Assembly (NCBI GenBank): GCA_963969395.1
Contig: OZ017799.1
Coordinates: forward strand, 16,060,501-16,124,500
Source of the DNA: Pseudoscleropodium purum
Taxonomy: Eukaryota; Streptophyta; Bryopsida; Hypnales; Brachytheciaceae
Length of the DNA stretch: 64,000 bases
Direction: 5' to 3'
Part shown: piece after piece, positions 23,991-34,240 of the stretch
How the letters are laid out: every line of letters starts with the position of its first letter
How positions within the stretch are numbered: the first letter of the stretch is position 1
Notes under the pieces: model-generated
Database searches by the model: none
The model's input: only the letters and a program-made list of their open reading frames with translations
What the model was told of the DNA's origin: nothing
Made by a program: the position numbers and the translations under genes

Positions 23991-24960
23991 GTATGCAACC
24001 TTAGCTTATGCACAGTTTCTTGTCCCAGCTTGCGCATAACCCTTCGTATTCTTCACATTCTCCGGTTTTCTGTGTCGCAACTAGAATCACCAGTTGAAAT
24101 GAATGCAATCTGTACATTTCAGGTGGCGATTCGAAGCGCCCATACCTGGTTGGATCCCTGTTGCTTTTCCGTAGGAAAAAAATCTGTCAATAAACATCCT
24201 ATTTTCTTTTCTTTATTACCGCTCTACAGTACTGTAGAGATTGACCAGGCTTTCCTACTTTTGGCAGAAAAATCTCGGCATTCATCAATCATGTGTACGA
24301 AGTACGAACCTTGAATTGGGTCCACCGGCGGGGGTGGAATCTAATAAGCTCGCAAGTCGCAACTCAACCGAGAGAGAGAGCGCGCGAGAGAGCCGGAGAG
24401 GCCGGGATGCTGCAAGTTGCAAGCTTGTCCGAGGTCGACCTTTTTCATCCCCAAGTGGAGGTCAAGCGATTGATGCCCCCAGGCAAGCTACTGACGTACG
24501 CCCGCCATGCTTTTATCCGGGCTTCCTGGCTGCAAATTCAAAAGAATGAAAGTCTTCAGTTGTTTTGAACATCCGTCGTCATCGTTGTCATCGAAATGGA
24601 ACCACAGACTGCAAAAGTGGAGGCAACTGTTTTGGATGTTTGTGTCTGTGATCGAGAGTCTTTCAGAAGTTGCGACTTTCTTCTTTGGATTGCTGCTGTT
24701 GCTGATCCCAATTCGGGTTGTGGGTACATTTACGGAAGGTGATCTCAACAGTGAGGTCGAACTGATGGGGAGCGTGCAAGGCACATGCTGTGGAAGATCT
24801 CCGCCCGCACCTGAAACAGACACCTCTTTGGTGCAAACCAACGCTTTCAGGAACACAAGCAGGGGAAAATTGACAGTAGTTAGCAAAGGAAAGTGAGCAA
24901 AAGTGAATGTAATTGTTTTCAGGGTTTTTAGAGTTTGTATGAACATACTGCTACAAATTT

Positions 24961-25335
24961 TTAACCCCTTTTAAAGAAGGAGCTGGTCACCATGGAAATC
25001 ATCTATATTGGTAGTTCATAGTTGACCGTGTGAATAGTTGGCTTTTAAAAAATGCGAAAGTATTCATTGGAAGTAGGGCGTTTTTTTTGGACCAATGTTT
25101 CCCCTGCTACCCTCACTCCAAACTCCAAAGGCTAGTTTTGGACAGATGAAGGCACAAAGGTCAAATTTCTAATAGTTTGGTGAAATCCTGCCAAAAATAA
25201 AAGCCTTGACTTGAAGTTAAACTACTGTAGAAGACCTACCCTTTCACACCCAATTTGGAGGATGAATAGTTGCACTTCTATCTTGTCATTCAGCTTGAAA
25301 TGTCCTCAATGTCGTTTATAGATTAAAGTTGAGGG
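24961..25335 (+). repeat. MITE-like element R3, copy 2
   Basis: Begins TTAACCCC, then GGAGCTGGTCACCATGGAAA, CATTCATTGGAAGT, an insertion, AAACTACTGTAGAAGACCTA, AATTTGGAGGATGAATAGTT and GCACTTCTATCTTGTCATTC. Same order as at 16194 and 49268. Confidence 0.65.
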
Positions 25336-26879
25336 CACAAGAATTCCTATTATTGACACTAGGGTATCCATAATTGGACATTCTTGAAGTACAAAATGCT
25401 ACAATTTTCATTGGTTGTTTCAAATAACTTTTCGACTTTTATTGGTTCCTTTTGAAAACTAGTGTTGAATTTGAACAAATGCTTTGTCATATTTGGGTCA
25501 ACAACTAGTCTATGTGAAGAATTCGATTCTTAGCTAGTGGTAAACGGTTGGTATTGCAAAAAGGTGAAGAAGATACCTAAGTGAGCCTATAATCCTTGCA
25601 AATGCCTCACCCTTTTTTGAATTTTGGCAAATTTTTATTACATCTTTGTATGAAGAAAGAGAAATAACTCCAACCACTAATTGTTTATGTAGCTGTAACT
25701 TGAACGCATGTTTCATTTGAGTTCCCACAACCTACACAATTTGGATTCATCTAGTTTTCACATCAAATCCATTTTTAGATACAATTGCTACATTTAATTC
25801 AAATGCTTGTAGTATTATAGACTTATTGACCAAAGTATCATAAACCTATATAAAAAAAGAAAATTTGACAAGCACAATTTATCCAATATTATTCAATTCA
25901 ATTTGTGTAAGACAAACTACTAATTGCTCCATAACACATATTTTTACTAAAACAATATGTATTTCCAAATTTGTATTGACATCAAGGCAAAAGAGAGTTC
26001 CTTCTTCTCCTATAATCACTAAAAGAATGCATGGTGACAAAAATATTGTTTTCAATGAAATTAATTACTTGATTAATTCACAGTCAAATTTTTTCATTTG
26101 CATGGCCCCCGCCCCCTACATTTGTACTTTTCAAAAATGCAAATGAACTACAAACGGTATGGAATATTTAGAATCCATATTTGTATCCATATGAAACATG
26201 GATATGCATGTATTCAAAATATATTATATATTTTGTTATACCATATTTCATATTTGCATACCCAAACCTTGTATCCTACTTTTATATCTCATATTCGTAT
26301 TCTATATCAAACACCCAAGATCAATAGTGATCAACGAAAATTGTTTAAATTAGATATCAATGACAATTAGGGGGGAATTTTTTTATAAAGAGATCATTCA
26401 ACACATTAGAGAAGATTTACCTACTCTGAAGGGTTGTAAGTTCCTCACGGTTCTCAGCCTATCGGAACCCACGACAATTATTGTGTAATGTTGCAGAACA
26501 ACTACCACTTCATTTTCAAATAATTTTTTTGAAGCCTTTTTTTTTTCAAATTTTTTTAAAGCCTAGTGTTCTTTAACTCCAGGGAAAACTGCAAAGAAAC
26601 AAGCCTTAAAACAACCCTTTTGCCCCCCCAAAACTCTTTTAATGGCTCTAGGTTTTTCAAAAAGGGATGGATGGTTGATTAATTGGAAAACTAGGCCTGC
26701 ACACATCTTTATGGATACATAGTAATCTAAAGGAATGTAAATCAAACAATTTCTTATAGAAAAATGCAATTAAAAAAAATTAGTGTATCTTTAATAATTA
26801 CAAGAATTTTGGTGGTGTGAAAAATCTTGATAGGTTATTTTAGGAGACAAGGGTACAAGTAAGACACTAAATCCTACCC

Positions 26880-27050
26880 ATGAAGTGTACCCACCAAGGT
26901 AATTTGGGGGTTATCCGGGGATAAAAGTAATAAAGAGACCCCTATTTTAAGCCGTATTTAGGATATGTTCTAGATGTCACGTACTTGATTTGGGGTCTCT
27001 AATTGCAAATATGAATTCAAAATTTGCAAAAAAATAAATATATAATTTTT
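26880..27050 (+). repeat. half-copy of foldback family R2
   Basis: GATTTGGGGTCTCTAATTGC then AAATATGAATTCAAAATTTG matches the arm of the large hairpin at 29215-29672. Only one arm is recognisable. Confidence 0.5.
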
Positions 27051-27284
27051 TTTTTAAATTCCTAAGTTTTGGTTGGCAGAAAATCACCGACTAATTCTGC
27101 GGTATCCCTAAATAACATAAATACTGTAGATCCTACTGTAGGCCTATCTGAATTAGAAGCCTCCACTGGAAGTGTTTATAAATAATTGATTAATTAATTA
27201 TGCCAATAGTACGCTAGGGTAGTTTACTATTTCCTAAAAAAAAATAAAAAATAAAAAATAGTGTGGTGTGAGGACAGACCAAAA

Positions 27285-27530
27285 TAGGGGAAGTTTTTTG
27301 AGTTTTAGCAGGTCTATTCCTTCAATTCCCAAAGTGACCCATTTTTTCAAGTTTAGAGTGATGATTTTCTCTATTTTATACTCAAAATAAAAATTACATA
27401 GATTTTTTCACCAGGGTTTTTTGTCAATGCTTTTAAATTTCAATTGTTTTTTTTTTCCCAATTCCATTAGCTAACTTTGAATTAGTTCCTAGTTCTTCCC
27501 AAATATAGCACATGAATAATTCATATCTCA
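27285..27530 (+). repeat. dispersed repeat R9, forward copy
   Basis: Inverted relative to 12240-12495. Shares TTTTGAGTTTTAGCAG, TTTTTCAAGTTT, ATTTTCTCTATTTTATA, CCAATTCCATTAGCTAACTT and GAATTAGTTC. Confidence 0.65.
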
Positions 27531-29214
27531 AAAAAGTCTTGGTTGGGTACCTTAGTGGAAATGGTCTTTCCTTTTTGTAAATGAATTAGTTGTCCTTTCA
27601 TTAATTTGCATCCTAAATAAATAAATAAAAAGGTGTAATATCCTGGGAGAAATGGATGGATTATTTGTATGTACTCATCCAATAAGATCAACTAAAAACA
27701 AAGACCCTCTCAATTTTCTCTATAATTCTAGAGCTTTTCAATGAAGTAGGTAAAATGGGGAGAAAGTGAGACAAGAATTGGTGACTTTTAAAGATAAACA
27801 AAGCACACCCATGAAATTTGAACTTGTCCTAAGAACTTGTTTCACACCACCCCTTTTCATGAATCCCCTTAAATAAATGACAAGTTGAATTGGGAAAACC
27901 AAATGAATCATGTGATAGTACTTGTCTTTACAAAAATAATTGAAAAGGAACTTATATGTGAAAAGGGTCTAAGTAGTATGGGTACTCTCCATATTTTTGC
28001 TCCTTCTCATCCATGGGGTTGATACATATACAACAACTTTTGCTTTAGGCAAAATTTAGTCAACTTTGACAAATTTTGGACTATGCAATCACGTCCATTT
28101 AAATATTCTTGAATGAAATGAAGGCAACAAAAGGCTTATTGTCCCCCCTCCCTCCAAAAGCAATACTTGTATTTTCTTTGTGATTTAATATACAACATTT
28201 TTCTAATAACAAGTAATACAAAAATAGTTGACATGGAATTTATCATAGGGACTAGATTTACCAAATCAAGGTAACTAATAGAAATTATTCGAAGATTGTC
28301 TACTATTATAAGTATATTATTGTTAGTCTAAATATTAGGAGAAAAAATGTCTCAACAAACAAACTTCTTCAAGGGAGGTTATCTTAAGTATGTAATGTGA
28401 AAATATAACACCTTTGTCTAATTTTCTATTTACATTTGAAAGAATTTTTAATAGCAATGAGATAAAATAAAATAAACTCAATTCAATTATAATTAGAAAA
28501 AATTACAAATTGAAGATAAAAGCTATCAATAAGGCCAATTAGCTTTCTTCTATGGCTTCCATTCAACCATAACAACAAACTCCAAGTGATAAAATATTTC
28601 ATAAAAATAAAAAATAAAAAAAGCAACAATTGTATGAAAGACTGTGTACTTATAAATCTATATATAAAAATATTACAAGTCAATGATCCTTCAAAAATGA
28701 GTTGAATAAAAATATGACTTAAGTATTTTCAATTTTTGGCTTCAAATTTAATTGAAAAATATTGTTTTGTGTACAGTCAAGTTGATCTATCTATTTGGAT
28801 ATGATCTATAGATCATAATTTACAACTATTGTATGAGTGCCATCATCAAATTATTATTCTAAATTACATTTTGTAATACATCTTCACAATTTTGAAAGTT
28901 TTGATTATACTTGGTCTTTAAAGGTTAAAAATTTAAGCTAATTCAAGCATGAGAATATGAAATCTATAGAAAACATGTACATTAAAAGATCAAAGCTTTT
29001 GTCCATAACAATGCTAGATTTTTAGAATCAAACCTAATGGCTTACATAGAGATCAAGCACTATAGAAAGGGCAGTTATACCATTTGTATTTGTCCCCCTT
29101 CTTCCTTCTGTAATGTAGGGATATCTTGAAGTATTTCAAATTTGACCTTAAACCATCTATGTTGGATGTCTCTAACTTTACATATGGCTCAACATGGTTC
29201 CAAAGAAATAGAGC

Positions 29215-29672
29215 CCCTTATTGCCCTCTGTTTTTACCCTTGTCGAAAACACCGGAATTTTTTTTATTTGCCACCCATAATGAAATTTGAAAATTATGAA
29301 TTCATATTTGCAATCAAAGGCCCCCAGTGAGCTTGAAGATGTGAAGAAATACAAAGTTTATGCAGCAATAAATAGGGGGGGAAATTTTTACATTTATCCT
29401 TGGTTGGGGCAATAGTGGTAAAGGAATCAATCCTCCTTGGCCTGGGCCAAGGAGGATTGACCCCGGTCCATATTACCCCGTGAAAGAATAAATGTAAAAC
29501 TTTCCCCCCTATTTGGTGCCGCATAAATTTTGTATATCTTCACATCTCTGAGCTCACTTGGGGCCTTTGATTGCAAATATGAATTCATAATTTGCAAATT
29601 TCATTATGGGTAGCAAATTAAAAAAAATTTCGGTGTTTTCGACAAGGGTAAAAACAGGGGGCATAAGTTATT
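29215..29672. mobile_element. large foldback hairpin element R2 (about 460 bp)
   Basis: Near-perfect palindrome over about 225 bp per arm. Outer arms: CTGTTTTTACCCTTGTCGAA with ACACCGGAA (from about 29230) pairs with TTCGGTGTTTTCGACAAGGG and TAAAAACAG. The centre is TCAATCCTCCTTGGCC (29427-29442), loop TG, GGCCAAGGAGGATTGA (29445-29460), 16 perfect pairs. No ORF of substance. Half-copies occur at about 26.9 and 62.35 kb. Foldback-type MITE is the likely class. Confidence 0.85.
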
Positions 29673-30107
29673 AACCGGGGGTTCACTCGTCTGGCCTGCT
29701 GGAATCGACCGGGCGGCTCTTCCTGGGACGCGGCAACCGTAGCTTTAGATTTTTGGCAGTTTTATTTTAACGTTTGGCTTGAAACAACTGAAGTCCAGTG
29801 GCAGTGGGCCTTTTCCAGAAAGTCAACTGTAAGTGCCTCTGAACAGAAATCGAACCAAGCTCATGAACCCAACGGAATGGTGTGAATCCGGTTCATGTAC
29901 CTTACCTAGTGCCCCCAAAAAATATTTCTAAAAAATATGATTTTGGGGGGAAATTCTGGAAATAATCTTTGTTTTTGGTAGGGAAGAGAGAAACCTTTTA
30001 TGTTTTTAAAGCATCTGCTCATTCACATTTCTCAACTTTACTTTGCACCAAATTTCGGCATCATCATCTAGACGAGGGCTTCTACGTATCATGTATGGAG
30101 GTGTGAT

Positions 30108-30281
30108 TTGGCACTTAGGTGTTGAAGTTGAATTTCCACATCACATTCTAAAGGGGAAGGGGCACACCATGTCACATTATTCTTAAGATGACATGTGACA
30201 TGTGGCAATTTTTTCAAAAAATATTTTTAAAAAATGATTAAATTGGTGTTAAATCTCACCTACATGCAATAGGTTAGGTCT
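30108..30281 (+). repeat. dispersed repeat R4, copy 2
   Basis: TTGGCACTTAGGTGTTGAAG, TTGAATTTCCACATCACATT, GATGACATGTGACATGTGGC. Ends against the R1 element at 30282. Confidence 0.6.
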
Positions 30282-31148
30282 TTAACCTCTAAATGCCCAA
30301 CTCTAGAAGAAAAATTGCATTGAACTTGTCAAAAATTGCATTTTATTCAACCAAAAAGTATGGAATTGGTTTTGTTGAGTTCTCCCTTTGTAATGTAGAA
30401 TTTTGTGTTCCAACACGAAATTTTGCATTTTACTTGTCAAATTTTGCATTCCAACGTTTCAATGCAAAATTCTGCATTACGATGGGAGAATTCAACATAA
30501 CCGATTCCATACTTTGTTGTTGAATGCAACGGAGTTTCTATTAGGTAAAATGCAGTTTTGACAAAAAAAAAATGCAATTTTAATCAAGTAAAACGCAGTT
30601 TACTTCTAGTACTGCAAGGTCATTGGAGAGCTTCTTGGGATTTGCTCTATGTTGAATAAAAAGTCAACATTTTGATAAGTTTTATCAAAGTTTTTTTCTG
30701 AATTGGAACAATACAATTCAAATTAGGTATATTTAGAGATCACATGGAAAAAGAAAACATGACAAGATCAAATAATGGGTTGAAAGATTATGTTGTTTGA
30801 TCATGATGGTGCTAAAATTGTAAAAGCAGAAGTCTTTGGCAAACATCTTTTTACAAGTCAAATTAAAAAAATTGGTCATAAAAAAGATATGAGTTTAAAG
30901 GGCATAACATGCATTTAACCCCAATCAATTTATAGCTTCTCAAAATCTAGTCTACAATTTGTTTAAATGAATTCTTTAATGTGAATTTTTCTTCCAAATC
31001 TAGTGTATTTGAGGCTCATTTTCAAGAGCCATCAACACTATAGAAAGCCAAAATTGCAATGAATACCCTTGCACAAAATCTTGAGTAGAACAATCATAAT
31101 TAATCATTTTCAACACTAAAATTTGGTGCCTTAGGTATTTAGGGTTAA
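30282..31148 (+). mobile_element. MITE-like element R1, second copy with nested hairpin
   Basis: Starts TTAACCTCTAAATGC and ends GGTATTTAGGGTTAA, a decayed form of the perfect ends at 16431/17093, same orientation. Interior blocks shared with copy 1 include TTTTGATAAGTT, GAGATCACAT, GGGTTGAAAGATTAT, GTTTGATCA and TTTGAGGCTCATTT. It is about 200 bp longer, mostly because of the hairpin at 30303-30609. Confidence 0.8.
30303..30609. mobile_element. foldback hairpin nested inside R1 copy 2
   Basis: Ends CTAGAAG (30303-30309) and CTTCTAG (30603-30609). Arms pair along their length: AAAGTATGGAATTGGTTTTG on the left against the complement of AACCGATTCCATACTTTGTT on the right. The equivalent spot in the other R1 copy lacks this insert. 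Confidence 0.8.
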
Positions 31149-31544
31149 TGCCATTTGCTTCAAGGCTTGGTAAAATTCCTATGCTATAAAAGGTTGTTTT
31201 AGGTTAGTTCTCATAGATTAGATAAACATGCCTATTACCAATCAATTTTGTTATCTAATTACCTTAGAGATTTCAAATGCTTGTCCCTAAACTTTGGAGC
31301 GTTTTGACATCCAATTTTTGGACGATGAATAGATTGAAATTCAGTTTTCTTTCTCATTACTGCTTGGATGAAAGTCATAATTTGTGGAGATACTTTATCA
31401 AGTTGTTGTCCTATCCAATGGTTGGATTTGGTGTTCCTAGAGTTCATTTTTTTCTAAAATTACAAATGTAGAAGTGTGTCAAGCCAAAAATTGCATTGAT
31501 TTTAGTTAAAAAATGGATTTGCAAAAATTTCAACTCTGTTTCTT

Positions 31545-34240
31545 CAATTTGATTCAAATTTATCAACATGGATGCCTAGTTCAGTGTAAAAGTGGTGAAT
31601 GTCAAAATTTATGCAATGCAATGCAATGCGACCACTGCTAAAAATGGAGGAACGTACCACACAAAGTTTGGTATAATGAGATGGAAAAAAAGTTTTTGTA
31701 TGTCACACAATGCTCTCAAATGGGGAGAAAACATCACTTGCCTTCATGCTCCAAATTTGGACGAGGATGAATATATTCTCACAATGCAACCCATAGTGCT
31801 GTGTCTCGTGATTCTTGTCCCCCTCGAAGGATTCTCCTAAAGCTTTGTCATTCGAGGTCATAAATCATCAAGGTTTGCCAACATCTACTACAAATCACGA
31901 CATGGGAAAACACTTCGATCCAAGAACAATGTCGATCGATACTTGAAGACTTGTCCAAAATTTCATGGAGGAGCTGATAAAGAGAAGTTTCATTTCAAAA
32001 TTCCGGAAGAACTCTCTGACAGTGGGAATTTGACGCCATTTTGTATCAATGGGGTCTTTAAGGCTCAAGTATTTGACTCTTCAGAACTCGGAAGAATACA
32101 AAGAAGGAATAGAAGTGGAAGAAATGTAGAATCCACTTTAGAGTACTTGTTTTTGAGTAATTATCTGTGGTGCCGTGTTGGCAAATACCACATGTTGTAT
32201 ATAAATTTTAAATACGTGATTGGATTATTATGATCAAGATTAAAGCTTGTTTGTGCATGTTGAACTCATTGTAAATTTGTTTGTTATTTGCCTCCCCTAC
32301 TTCCACAAATGCAACCAATTTCAGTTTAAAAATTGTGCATCCCCTACTTCTACAAATGCACCCAATTTCAGACTAGAAATCGTGGAGAAACGCAAATAGG
32401 CCATTCCACTGCAATTCCTATGTAGTCTGTGTGTTGGAGAAATACTCTTGTCAGTGTGGGTGACGGGGTTTTACTGCAATTTTTAAAATTCCTATTTCGT
32501 CTGTGTTGGAGAAATGCTCTGAATGTTGACATGGGTCTTCTCGCAAGCTCTGGTTTGGATTCATGTGAACATCTCCGTCCAAGACAATAACATGCGTGTG
32601 AAATGACAATCTGGGCCTAATGAAAGATTCAACAACTAATTGCCACTCTTATCAAAAAGCAAACCTCTGTAGATTCTCGCACACTCGAGAAACAACAATA
32701 ACAAAGTGTCGGTCGGTGTACTTGCAACGTTTTTGTCAATAGAGCTTTCGTTGAGTATTTAAGAACTCAAAACACAGTTTCAAATCGCTAGAAAACATAA
32801 CATCATCTGGTGAAAAAAGCTTACATCGCGCCTTTGCCAAGACCCTTCCCTCATCAGAATGCGCACACGCACACGCACACACATTCCAGTTCTATTGTGG
32901 TCCAGCACTAGATGTGCCTCCTGGTGCAGGTCGCGACGTCCCTGGAGGCGCTGTCAGGGGTCTTCCAGGGGTTTGATTCGGAGTGATGGCACTCGGTACC
33001 CCAGAGGGTCTTCCAAGAGTCTGCGGAGTCTGCGTAGTCCCTTGAGGCATTGCTGCTCGCCCTACTAACTGCGGAGGTGTGACCATCCCTTGTCGCATGA
33101 ATTGCCCTTGCGGTGGTGGTGTTGACATGGCTCCTGCAGTCACTGGTCTTGCAAGCCCCTGCATAGCTGGTGATGGAGCCGAGCCCAGAGGATTCATTCC
33201 TTGAAAGCTTGAAGCAGATCCTGGCGTATGCATTTGGGTGTTGGCTTGTCCAAACGGGGGGTACCCGCCAGGAGGTCTCTGTCCAGCTTGCTGCCCAGCT
33301 GCAAGGGGGCCTGGATTCGGGCTACCACTTGTACCGAGGCGAGTGGCCACCATGCGGGCATGCTCGGAGTAGATTTTTTGCCGCGCGCGCTCAACGGACT
33401 CGCATTCTTTGGATAGCATCATTTCCAAATCATTGAACGTCTTCAGCTTCAGTTCCAGCTTCTTCAGCTGCACCAAACGCTTCCTTTTCTCAGATTTTCG
33501 GAACTACATCCTTGGAATAGGATCACATTTTCCTTGCCAAGCGAAGCAAGTATAGCTCAATAGGGAAGATACTAAGAAATTTGAATAAAATGTTCTTGTG
33601 AATCCAAGATTGAAATTCGTTTAATAAAAACTCGAACACGAGAACGCAACAAAACGAATCATGTCTCTGAAGCACTTCATAGTAAAACCTCACCTTGGCC
33701 AAGGTCCGTCAGTTGCTCAGAGGAACACATGTTAACTTGCTTTCACTAAATTAGAGAGACAAAATGACAGTTGGAACACCCACTCTAGTAGGAGTTGTCA
33801 TTACCTGGTGCTCAATTACAGTGGTGACTAAGCGCTGCATTTCACGTTCCTCCTGATCAGCTAGCAGTTTGGCTTTCACAGCAGCAGCAGCCATTGCACT
33901 TGCCGCAGCAAGTTTGACATGAACATTGCTGAGGACTTCCGCTGACATTTTGAACTTCCCATTCACTTGAGTTCTTGAAACAACTGCTCCACCTGAAAGA
34001 GGCTCCATCAATACGGATGGTTTCAGAAACAGGAGCTAAACAGCTATACTTGACAGACCGGTATGCATGACGAACATGTACATTACCATCATAAAGAAAC
34101 AAGTCAAAGACAGTGATCCTCGCTCACATGGTCCGAGCTCAGAGAAACTCATGCTGAAGCTCAAGGATTGTGACATTTTACCTGGAATAGAGGCAGACGA
34201 AGGGCGGCTAAAAACATCAGGCTTAAATGTCGTGACATTC
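31545..34240. repeat. right arm of large inverted duplication
   Basis: Inverted counterpart of 8705-11250. Contains broken CW-MBD (plus), shared 3' flank, and SWI3C exon 8 through the end of exon 6 (minus). At about 34240 SWI3C continues on alone, so this arm holds the parental SWI3C context. Confidence 0.92.
31568..32233 (+). pseudogene. broken CW-MBD copy
   Basis: Homologue of the 169-codon ORF at 10720-11229, in reverse orientation. Defects: codon 4 is TAG (ATGGATGCCTAG); a 5-bp gain in the ATGCAATGCAATGC stretch shifts the frame before the zinc ligands and removes the CDHCGKW reading; the second knuckle codon is altered; a TAA replaces the codon after GFS. Later parts (KTCPKFHGG, KFHFKIPEELSD) remain readable. 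Past the point where the left copy stops, this copy stays open for about 50 more codons. No TATA box is evident upstream. Confidence 0.88.

Larger units (their letters stand above)
22220..31540. other. long gene-poor region with several non-coding repeats
   Basis: No gene supportable. 22.2-24.9 kb has mixed composition and short ORFs without family motifs, including a GAGAGAG/GCGCG purine tract near 24374. 25-31.5 kb is AT-rich and holds R3, R9, R2, R4, R1 and two foldback hairpins, listed separately. Confidence 0.6.

Noticed and set aside
33477..33492. SWI3C exon 8 starting at the upstream TAG acceptor (adds [12 protein letters not shown])
   Set aside because: Also in frame, but the GTGCAG acceptor gives the conserved [12 protein letters not shown] join found across SWI3C proteins.
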